Part shown: positions 6,696 through 12,825 of the stretch, in pieces
Layout of the letters: each line of letters starts with the position of its first letter
Position numbering within the stretch: position 1 is the first letter of the stretch
Assembly: GCA_000431275.1 (NCBI GenBank)
Contig: HF989213.1
Span: 46,690 to 59,514, forward strand
Origin: Prevotella sp. CAG:755
GTDB taxonomy: Bacteria > Bacteroidota > Bacteroidia > Bacteroidales > Bacteroidaceae
Direction of reading: 5' to 3'
Length of the DNA stretch: 12,825 bases
Notes under the pieces: model-generated
Told to the model about the DNA's origin: nothing
The model's input: the letters and a program-made list of their open reading frames with translations, nothing else
Databases searched by the model: none
Position numbers and translations under genes: made by a program

Positions 6696-9485
6696 ATGCG
6701 ACAAGTAACGAAAACACTTCTCATCTCCTCGCTCCTCTCGGTGCCGGCCAGCGTGATGATGGCGGGCGACGGCGTCGACGCCGACCGTCGGGGTGCCATC
6801 CGCGGCCGCGTGATCGACGCTTCGGAACAGACCCTGCCTGGAGCTACGGTCTATGTCGAACAGCTCCACACCGGTGTGACGAGCGACGTGAACGGCTACT
6901 ACACGCTCTCGAACCTGAAACCGGGCACCTATAAAGTCAAGGTAAGCTACGTGGGTTATAAACCGGTGGAAATGACGGTCACCGTCGGCGAAGGCTCGAC
7001 CGTGAGCCGCAACGTGACGCTCAACGAGGCCATGCGCATCAAGGAAGTGGTCGTCGGCGGTGCGTTCAGCGGACAACGCCGCGCACTGAGCATGCAGAAG
7101 AACAACCTCGGCGTGACGAACGTCGTCTCGGCCGACCAGGTGGGCAAGTTTCCCGACGCGAACATCGGCGACGCCCTGAAGCGCATCCCGGGCATCAACG
7201 TGCAGTATGACCAGGGCGAGGCCCGCTTCGGGCAAGTGCGCGGCACGGGGGCCGACCTCACCTCGGTGACAATCAACGGCAACCGCATCCCCTCGGCCGA
7301 AGGCGAGACGCGTAACGTGCAGCTCGACCTCATCCCGGCCGACATGATCCAGACCATCGAAGTCAACAAGGTGGTGACGCCCGACATGGACGCCGACGCC
7401 ATCGGCGGCTCGATCAACCTCGTGACGAAGAGCTCGCCCTCGCGCCGATTCATCAGCGCCACGGCGGGAACGGGATATAACTGGGTGAGCGACAAGCTCA
7501 ACCTGAACCTCGGCTTCACCTACGGCGACCGCTTCTTCAACGACAAGCTGGGCCTCATGCTGGCCGCCTCGTACCAGAACAACCCCGCCGGCAGCGACGA
7601 TGTCGAGATGGCCTATAAGCGCGACGACGACGGCAACGTGTACCTCGACGAGTACGAAGTGCGCCAGTACTACGTCACCCGCGAGCGCCAGAGCTACTCC
7701 CTCGCCCTCGACTGGCAGATCAACGCCAACCACAAAATCGACTTCAAGGGCATCTTCAACAACCGTAATGACTGGGAGAACCGCTATCGTCACACCTATG
7801 AGTGGAACGACGAGAACTACGACGTCGTCTATGAGGTGAAGGCCGGCGGTCCCGACGAGCGCTACGCCCGCCTCGAACGCCAACGCACCATGGACTACAC
7901 CCTGAGCGGCGACCACCTCTTCGGACGCTTGAAGTTCGACTGGAAGGCGTCGTATTCGCAGGCCAGCGAGAACCGTCCGCACGAGCGCTACCTCGCTTTC
8001 AAGAAAGAGGGCGTCGACATGACCTCGGATTTCAGCGACATCCGCCGCCCGTTCATGACGGCCGTCAATCCCTCCGACCTTCTCCTCAACCGCACGAACA
8101 GCAACGGCTATGAGTTCGACGAACTGACCGAGAGCTTCGAGGACATCAAGGAAAAGGACATCAAGTTCAACGCCAACTTCGAGCTCCCGCTCGTACAGGG
8201 CGAGTATGCCAACAAGTTGAAGTTCGGCGCCAAGGTGGTCAACAAGAACAAATACAAGGACATCGACTTCTACGACTACAAGCCCACCGACGAGGACGCC
8301 TTCATCGGCGACGCCTTTGAGCACCTGGCCAGCCAGGACCGCGACGGCTACATGGCCGGCGACCGCTACAAGGCCGGCAACTTCGTCGACAAGGAATACG
8401 TCGGCGACCTCAACCTTGAAGACGCCAGCCGTTTCGAAAAGGAAGAGAAACTCGACGAAGAGGCCGAGAACTTCGACGCTACCGAGACGGTGACCTCGGG
8501 CTACCTCCGCTTCGACCAGCAGATCGGCAAGAAGTGGCAGCTCATGGCCGGCGTCCGCCTCGAAAACACCCGCGTGGATTACAGCGGCTGGATCTATGAC
8601 GACGGCAAGCAGTCCGGAGCCGACGAGAGCCTCACCCCCACGGGCGAACACGGAAAGAGCTACATCAACGTGCTCCCGTCGTTCCTGGCCAAGTACAATG
8701 CCAGCGATGACCTGAAAATCCGCTTCGCCTTCACCAACACGCTCTCGCGCCCGAAGTATGCCGACCTCGTGCCTAACGTCATCATAGACAAGGATGAGAT
8801 AGCCTTCGGCAACCCCGACTTGAAGCCGACACTCTCGTACAACCTCGACCTGAACGCCGAGTACTACTTCAAGAGCATCGGTCTGGTCAGCGCCGGCGTG
8901 TTCTACAAGAAGATCAACGACTTCATCGTCGACTACCGCCAGAGTGACTACACGTATAACGGAACGCTCTATGACGAGATGAAGCGCCCCTTCAATGCCG
9001 GCGACGCCAACCTCTTCGGTGTTGAGGTGGCCTACCAGCGCGACTTCGGCTTCATCCACCCGGCCCTCCAATGCCTGGGCCTCTACGGGAACTATACCTA
9101 TACGTACAGCAAGGTCAACGACTTCAACTTCGATGGCCGCGAGAACGACGACCTGCGCCTGCCGGGCTCGCCCGAGCACACCGCCAACCTCTCGCTCTAC
9201 TTCGAGAAGGCCGGATTCAACGTCCGTTGGAGCTACAACTTCGCCAGCGACTTCATCGACAAGGTGGGCGACGAGGCCTTTGAGGACCGCTACTACGACA
9301 AGGTGCACTACATGGACGTCAACGCCAGCTACACCTTTGGCAAGGATTTCAAGACGACCGTCTACGCCGAGGCCACCAACCTGCTCAACCAGCCCTTGCG
9401 CTACTACCAGGGCACGAAAGACCGCACGATGCAGGCCGAATACTACGGCGTCCGTCTGAATGCCGGCGTGAAGATCGCATTCTGA
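6696..9485 (+). CDS. TonB-dependent outer membrane receptor
   Basis: This is a 929-residue outer-membrane transporter powered by TonB. A signal peptide covers about 1-23 (MRQVTK then a hydrophobic stretch, likely cut after SVMMA). Next come a carboxypeptidase-regulatory-like beta-sandwich (about 34-112, GAIRGRVIDA to NVTLNEAM), a TonB-box-like IKEVVV (115-120), and a plug domain (about 130-246) with VGKFPDANIGDALKRIPGI and EVNKVVTPDMDADAIGGSIN. The 22-strand-type barrel fills the rest and ends in an aromatic residue (VKIAF), as outer-membrane barrels do. The plug wording resembles the TIGR01782 receptor family rather than SusC. No susD, sigma/anti-sigma pair, hydrolase or metal-uptake gene is adjacent, so the ligand is unknown. 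A strongly acidic insertion at about 520-595 is probably an extracellular loop. Confidence 0.93.
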   Translation: MRQVTKTLLISSLLSVPASVMMAGDGVDADRRGAIRGRVIDASEQTLPGATVYVEQLHTGVTSDVNGYYTLSNLKPGTYKVKVSYVGYKPVEMTVTVGEGSTVSRNVTLNEAMRIKEVVVGGAFSGQRRALSMQKNNLGVTNVVSADQVGKFPDANIGDALKRIPGINVQYDQGEARFGQVRGTGADLTSVTINGNRIPSAEGETRNVQLDLIPADMIQTIEVNKVVTPDMDADAIGGSINLVTKSSPSRRFISATAGTGYNWVSDKLNLNLGFTYGDRFFNDKLGLMLAASYQNNPAGSDDVEMAYKRDDDGNVYLDEYEVRQYYVTRERQSYSLALDWQINANHKIDFKGIFNNRNDWENRYRHTYEWNDENYDVVYEVKAGGPDERYARLERQRTMDYTLSGDHLFGRLKFDWKASYSQASENRPHERYLAFKKEGVDMTSDFSDIRRPFMTAVNPSDLLLNRTNSNGYEFDELTESFEDIKEKDIKFNANFELPLVQGEYANKLKFGAKVVNKNKYKDIDFYDYKPTDEDAFIGDAFEHLASQDRDGYMAGDRYKAGNFVDKEYVGDLNLEDASRFEKEEKLDEEAENFDATETVTSGYLRFDQQIGKKWQLMAGVRLENTRVDYSGWIYDDGKQSGADESLTPTGEHGKSYINVLPSFLAKYNASDDLKIRFAFTNTLSRPKYADLVPNVIIDKDEIAFGNPDLKPTLSYNLDLNAEYYFKSIGLVSAGVFYKKINDFIVDYRQSDYTYNGTLYDEMKRPFNAGDANLFGVEVAYQRDFGFIHPALQCLGLYGNYTYTYSKVNDFNFDGRENDDLRLPGSPEHTANLSLYFEKAGFNVRWSYNFASDFIDKVGDEAFEDRYYDKVHYMDVNASYTFGKDFKTTVYAEATNLLNQPLRYYQGTKDRTMQAEYYGVRLNAGVKIAF

Positions 9486-9521
9486 GCTAAGCAGACCTAA
9501 AACAAGGCGTTTCATAAACAG

Positions 9522-9558
9522 AGAGGTCCGGAACAGCGGCAGGCTGTTCCGGACCTCT
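9522..9558. terminator. Bidirectional terminator hairpin between convergent genes
   Basis: A perfect 16-bp stem (9522-9537 with 9543-9558) closes a 5-nt loop, GGCAG. It sits 36 nt after the receptor stop and 42 nt from the pflA stop on the opposite strand. T-containing tails follow on both strands (TTCATGTTT on plus, GTTTATG on minus), so it can end transcripts from both sides. Confidence 0.85.
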
Positions 9559-9600
9559 TCATGTTTGCGGCGTATGGACGCGGCGCACTGGCGGGCGGCG

Positions 9601-10335
9601 TCAGTTCACCACCACAAGGGGGAAGTATTCGTCGAAGATGGCCTTGGCGCGGTCTAGCTGTGCGGGTGTGTTTTCCTTCACGCCCTTGAGCTGGTATTCC
9701 TGTCCCATGGCTTCGTATTTGTGGACACCGAGCGTGTGATAGGGCAGCACCTCGACGCGCTGGAGTTGCGTGTATCCTTTGAAGTGCTCGCCGAGTGCGC
9801 GCATGTCCTCTTCAAAGTCGCTCCATCCCGGCACGAGGACGTAGCGCAGCCAGAACGGCCTTCCGTTCTGCTCCATCCATTCCGCCGTGCGGAGAGTCTG
9901 CGCGTTGTCGCGGCCCGTCAGGAGACGGTGGCGTCCGGGGTTGAACTCCTTGACGTCGAGCAGGACGAGGTCCACAAGGCCGAGCAGCCGTTCGACGTCT
10001 GCGTTCCACACCGCACCGTTCGAGTCGAGGCAGACGTGGATGCCGGCCGCTTTCAGCCGCTCCACCAAGGGGATGAGGGCCGCAGCCTGCACCGTAGGCT
10101 CGCCGCCGCTGAACGTGACGCCCCCGCGCCGTCCGAAGAACGGCTTCATCGAAACCGCCTGCTCAACGATGTAGTCGATGTCCGTCAGCCGGCTCTCGCC
10201 CACAGCGTCGATCGTGTCGGGATTGGCACAGTAAAGGCAGCGCAGCGGGCAGCCTTGGAGGAAGACGACGTAGCGCACGCCCGGACCGTCGAACGTGCCC
10301 ATGCTTTCGTAAGAATGTACTCTGAGTTTTTCCAT
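9601..10335 (-). CDS. pflA: Pyruvate formate-lyase activating enzyme (PflA)
   Basis: PflA is a radical-SAM iron-sulfur enzyme. It abstracts a hydrogen from the catalytic glycine of PflB to make the stable glycyl radical, using S-adenosylmethionine and an electron from reduced flavodoxin. The 244-residue length is normal. The [4Fe-4S] motif CxxxCxxC is complete (C29, C33, C36 in GCPLRCLYC), and the SAM-binding SGGEP lies at 76-80. The N-terminal GTFDGPGVRYVVFLQGC is typical of the glycyl-radical activase family. There is no extra ferredoxin-like cluster insert, which favours a PflA over activases of other glycyl-radical enzymes. It lies 75 nt downstream of pflB on the same strand and lacks its own TAnnTTTG element. 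It is therefore probably cotranscribed, with a hairpin in the gap that may lower its level relative to PflB. Confidence 0.96.
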   Translation of the reverse strand: MEKLRVHSYESMGTFDGPGVRYVVFLQGCPLRCLYCANPDTIDAVGESRLTDIDYIVEQAVSMKPFFGRRGGVTFSGGEPTVQAAALIPLVERLKAAGIHVCLDSNGAVWNADVERLLGLVDLVLLDVKEFNPGRHRLLTGRDNAQTLRTAEWMEQNGRPFWLRYVLVPGWSDFEEDMRALGEHFKGYTQLQRVEVLPYHTLGVHKYEAMGQEYQLKGVKENTPAQLDRAKAIFDEYFPLVVVN

Positions 10336-10352
10336 GTTTCCGTTATTCAGAA

Positions 10353-10386
10353 AAGGGCAGGCCGACCTGTCTGTCCGCCTGCCCTT
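10353..10386 (-). terminator. Hairpin between pflB and pflA (terminator or attenuator)
   Basis: AAGGGCAGGC (10353-10362) and GCCTGCCCTT (10377-10386) pair perfectly over 10 bp with a 14-nt loop. On the minus strand the stem ends in CCCTT and runs into TTCTG, giving a short T-tract typical of an intrinsic terminator. It begins 24 nt after the pflB stop and ends 17 nt before the pflA ATG. Confidence 0.6.
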
Positions 10387-10410
10387 GTGTGGTTGTGCCG
10401 CAGTGGGCGA

Positions 10411-12639
10411 TTACATGCGTTCGTGGAACGAGCGCGATATCACTTCGAGCTGGTGTTCACGGCTGAGCTTGATGAAGTTCACGGCGTAGCCCGAGACGCG
10501 GATGGTCAGTTGCGGGTACTTCTCGGGATGCTCCATGGCGTCCATGAGCATTTCGCGGTTGAGCACGTTCACGTTGAGGTGGTGTGCGCCCTTGGTGAAG
10601 TAGCCGTCCATCAGGGTGACGAGGTTGTCGACACGTTCCTCAGGCGTGGGGCCGAGCGACTTGGGCACGATGCTGAACGTGTTCGAGATGCCGTCCTGCG
10701 AGTCGCGGTAGCGCAACTTGGCCACCGAGCTGAGCGAGGCCACGGCGCCACTCTTGTCGCGGCCGTGCATGGGGTTCGCTCCCGGGGCGAAGGCTACGCC
10801 GGCTGCGCGGCCGTCGGGCGTGGCACCGGTTTTCTTGCCGTACATGACGTTCGACGTAATCGTGAGCAGCGACAAGGTCGGACGGGCGTTCTTGTAGACC
10901 GGATGCTTTTTGAGCTCCTCGCTGAAGAAGTATACCAGGTCGACGCCAAGATGGTCAACGCGGTCGTCGTTGTTGCCGAAGCAGGGGAACTCGCCCTCGA
11001 TGTCGAAGCGGTCGGTCAGGCCGATTTCGTTGCGGTGGGCGGTGACTTTGGCATACTTGATGGCCGAGAGGGAGTCGAGGGCGATCGAGAGGCCCGCCAC
11101 GCCGTAGGCGATGTTGATGCGCGGGTTCGTGTCGACGAAAGCCATCTGCGCTTTCTCGTAGTAGTACTTGTCGTGCATGTAGTGGATGATGTTCATCGCG
11201 TCGTTGTAGACGCGGGCAATCTGTGACAGCACCTTCTTGTAGTTCGACAGTACTTCCTCGAACGTAAGGCGTTCGCCCATGAGCACGGGGATGCCTTCAA
11301 CCATCAGCGTGCCGGTGTTCTCGCAGCGGCCGCCGTTGATGGCGAGCAGCAGGGCCTTGGCCAGGTTGCAGCGGGCGCCGAAGAACTGGATCTGGCGGCC
11401 GATGTCCTGATACGACACGCAGCAGGCGATGCCGTAGTCGTCCGAGCCGCGCACTTCGCGCATGAGCGTGTCGTTTTCGTACTGGATGGATGACGTGTCG
11501 ACCGACACCTTGGCGCAGAACTCCTTGAAGCCTTCGGGCAGCTCGGGGCTCCACAGCACGGTCATGTTGGGCTCGGGCGAGGGGCCGAGGTTGTAAAGCG
11601 TTTGCAGGAAGCGGAACGAGGTCTTCGTCACCTTGGTACGGCCGTCGTTGAAGCGGCCGCCGAGCGATTCGGTGATCCACGTAGGATCGCCGGCAAAGAT
11701 CTCGTTGTACGACTGCATGCGCAGGTGGCGCACCATGCGGAGCTTGATGACGAACTGGTCGATGAGCTCCTGGGCGAAGGTCTCGTCGATGAGGCCGTGG
11801 TCGAGGTCGTACTGGATGTAGATGTCGAGGAACGAGGACACGTTGCCGAGCGACATGGCGGCGCCGTCCTGCTCCTTGACGGCGGCGAGGTAGGCCATGT
11901 AGACCCACTGTACGGCTTCCTGCGCCGACGTGGCGGGACGGCTCAGGTCGAGGCCGTAGTATTCGCCCATCACCTTGATGTCTTTCAGGGCTTTGATCTG
12001 TTCAGCCACCTCTTCGCGCAGGCGGATGCGCTCGTCAGTCATAGGGCTGAGCAGGGATTTCAGGTCGGCCGTCTTGGCCTCGATGATGCGGTCTATGCCG
12101 TAGAGCGCCAGACGCCGGTAGTCGCCGATGATGCGGCCGCGGGCATAGTTGTCGGGCAGGCCCGTCAGGAAGCCCAGCGAGCGGAACTTGCGTATCTCTT
12201 CGGTGTAAACGTCGAACACACCGTCGTTGTGCGTCTTGCGGTAGTGTGTGAAGATATCCTTCACCTTGGGGTTCACCTCCACACCGTTTTCGCGGCAGGC
12301 TTTCTCCACCACCTTGATGCCGCCGAAAGGCTTGATGGCGCGCTTCAGGAGCTCGTCTGTTTGAAGACCTACGATGAGCTCGTTTTCGCGGTCGATGTAG
12401 CCGGCTTTATGCGAAGTGATCGTCGAGACCACGTCGGGATCGAGCGAACGGATGCCGCCGTTGTTGCGTTCCTCCTCCAAGGCTTTCAGACAGAGGTCCC
12501 AGATGTGCTTGGTGCGCTCCGTGGGGCCTTGCAGGAACGAGGCGTCGCCCTCATACGGGGTGATGTTCGTCGAGACGAAGTCCGTCACATTGATTTCTTT
12601 ACTCCAAAGTCCGTCTTTGAATCGGTTTGTCAATTCCAT
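10411..12639 (-). CDS. pflB: Formate C-acetyltransferase (pyruvate formate-lyase, PflB)
   Basis: PflB converts pyruvate and CoA to acetyl-CoA and formate without oxygen, using a glycyl radical. The 742-residue length fits the family. The paired active-site cysteines are C406-C407 in GIACCVSY, equivalent to C418-C419 of E. coli PflB. The radical glycine is G717 in RVSGYAVNF near the C-terminus, equivalent to G734. Both match the pyruvate-type enzyme; the CC pair separates it from glycerol or choline glycyl-radical enzymes, which have a single catalytic cysteine. The ATG at 12639 gives [12 protein letters not shown] and a normal N-terminus. A TAnnTTTG element lies 40 nt upstream. The activase gene pflA follows on the same strand. 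Acetyl-CoA from this enzyme can go to Pta, encoded at the other end of the window. Confidence 0.98.
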   Translation of the reverse strand: MELTNRFKDGLWSKEINVTDFVSTNITPYEGDASFLQGPTERTKHIWDLCLKALEEERNNGGIRSLDPDVVSTITSHKAGYIDRENELIVGLQTDELLKRAIKPFGGIKVVEKACRENGVEVNPKVKDIFTHYRKTHNDGVFDVYTEEIRKFRSLGFLTGLPDNYARGRIIGDYRRLALYGIDRIIEAKTADLKSLLSPMTDERIRLREEVAEQIKALKDIKVMGEYYGLDLSRPATSAQEAVQWVYMAYLAAVKEQDGAAMSLGNVSSFLDIYIQYDLDHGLIDETFAQELIDQFVIKLRMVRHLRMQSYNEIFAGDPTWITESLGGRFNDGRTKVTKTSFRFLQTLYNLGPSPEPNMTVLWSPELPEGFKEFCAKVSVDTSSIQYENDTLMREVRGSDDYGIACCVSYQDIGRQIQFFGARCNLAKALLLAINGGRCENTGTLMVEGIPVLMGERLTFEEVLSNYKKVLSQIARVYNDAMNIIHYMHDKYYYEKAQMAFVDTNPRINIAYGVAGLSIALDSLSAIKYAKVTAHRNEIGLTDRFDIEGEFPCFGNNDDRVDHLGVDLVYFFSEELKKHPVYKNARPTLSLLTITSNVMYGKKTGATPDGRAAGVAFAPGANPMHGRDKSGAVASLSSVAKLRYRDSQDGISNTFSIVPKSLGPTPEERVDNLVTLMDGYFTKGAHHLNVNVLNREMLMDAMEHPEKYPQLTIRVSGYAVNFIKLSREHQLEVISRSFHERM

Positions 12640-12679
12640 AAATCAGGTTTGTTTGTGGATTACCAGTCGTTTTCGGCTG

Positions 12680-12687
12680 CAAAGATA
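12680..12687 (-). promoter_or_regulatory. pflB promoter -7 element
   Basis: The minus strand reads TATCTTTG followed by CAGCC, a full -7 consensus match. The element ends 40 nt before the pflB ATG. The -33 region is weak: the nearest TTG (12712-12714) is 24 nt away instead of 19-21, which would fit a promoter that needs an activator. Confidence 0.65.
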
Positions 12688-12825
12688 GTGTTTTCATTTC
12701 AATTTTGCACGCAACGCGGTAAAAAGTTCACCGTGAAACTGTTTCCAACGGCCCGGTTTCCCTTTCCAGGCGCGGAGCCGGCGTCTGGCGGGGCGGCGTC
12801 GCTTCTTTCCGGACGGCGGCCCGCC
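12688..12825. other. Upstream region of pflB to window edge
   Basis: No gene is supported here. The part nearest pflB is AT-rich and holds the upstream promoter region and a short palindrome (12727-12737). Beyond about 12750 the sequence becomes GC-rich with no recognisable coding content before the window ends. Confidence 0.45.
12727..12737. promoter_or_regulatory. Candidate operator palindrome upstream of pflB
   Basis: TTCAC and GTGAA flank a single C, forming an 11-bp palindrome centred at 12732, about 45 bases upstream of the -7 element. An activator bound here would sit just upstream of a weak -33 box. The arms are short, so chance occurrence is possible. Confidence 0.3.

Noticed and set aside
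6696..9485. SusC-type member of a polysaccharide utilisation locus
   Set aside because: No susD or carbohydrate enzyme is adjacent, and the plug region reads more like the TIGR01782 receptor type.
6681..9515. 944-residue minus-strand reading frame as a gene
   Set aside because: It is codon-aligned with the receptor gene. Its translation is Val-, Asp- and Ala-rich without domains, and the plus-strand product has a complete signal peptide, plug and barrel. It is explained by absence of TTA, CTA and TCA codons.
9522..9558. Perfect inverted repeat as an insertion-element end or attachment site
   Set aside because: It sits between convergent gene ends with a 5-nt loop, which is the standard position and shape of a bidirectional terminator. 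No transposase or repeat partner is present.
9721..11226. 501-residue plus-strand frame crossing pflA and pflB
   Set aside because: It lies opposite two well-recognised genes that happen to share codon phase, and its translation has no recognisable domain.

Overview
The window reads as ordinary chromosomal DNA from a GC-rich member of the Bacteroidota, most likely order Bacteroidales. Three things support this. Every transcription unit with a visible start carries the Bacteroidota -7 promoter element TAnnTTTG a short way upstream. Starts mostly lack strong Shine-Dalgarno sequences. The gene set is typical of the group: a DUF4834 protein beside psd-pssA, adjacent folP-cdaA, a solitary murF, and a large TonB-dependent receptor with an N-terminal carboxypeptidase-regulatory-like domain. 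The genus cannot be fixed from sequence alone. No IS element, prophage, CRISPR array, tRNA or rRNA was seen.

Layout, left to right. The minus strand holds pta (phosphate acetyltransferase). Next on the minus strand is a tightly coupled operon, transcribed psd -> pssA -> DUF4834 gene, for phosphatidylethanolamine synthesis. A second minus-strand operon, folP -> cdaA, joins by an ATGA overlap and encodes dihydropteroate synthase and the membrane diadenylate cyclase that makes c-di-AMP. A divergent intergenic region with promoters in both directions separates folP from murF on the plus strand. A GC-rich spacer follows, then the plus-strand TonB-dependent receptor. This receptor converges on the minus-strand pflB -> pflA pair, and a long perfect hairpin lies between the convergent ends.

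How the genes work together. PflB, activated by PflA, splits pyruvate with CoA into acetyl-CoA and formate. Pta then converts acetyl-CoA to acetyl phosphate for acetate formation and ATP synthesis, so both ends of the window serve anaerobic mixed-acid fermentation. Psd and PssA make the main zwitterionic phospholipid. MurF completes the UDP-MurNAc-pentapeptide precursor of peptidoglycan. CdaA makes a second messenger linked in other bacteria to osmotic and cell-wall balance. FolP feeds folate synthesis. The TonB-dependent receptor imports an unidentified ligand across the outer membrane.

I found no convincing new multi-gene system. The points most worth a second look are the translational coupling of the uncharacterised DUF4834 membrane protein to PssA, the folP-cdaA overlap, a terminator-like hairpin between pflB and pflA, a palindrome upstream of the pflB promoter, and an inverted repeat flanking the receptor promoter. 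The receptor itself has no SusD or other transport partner nearby.
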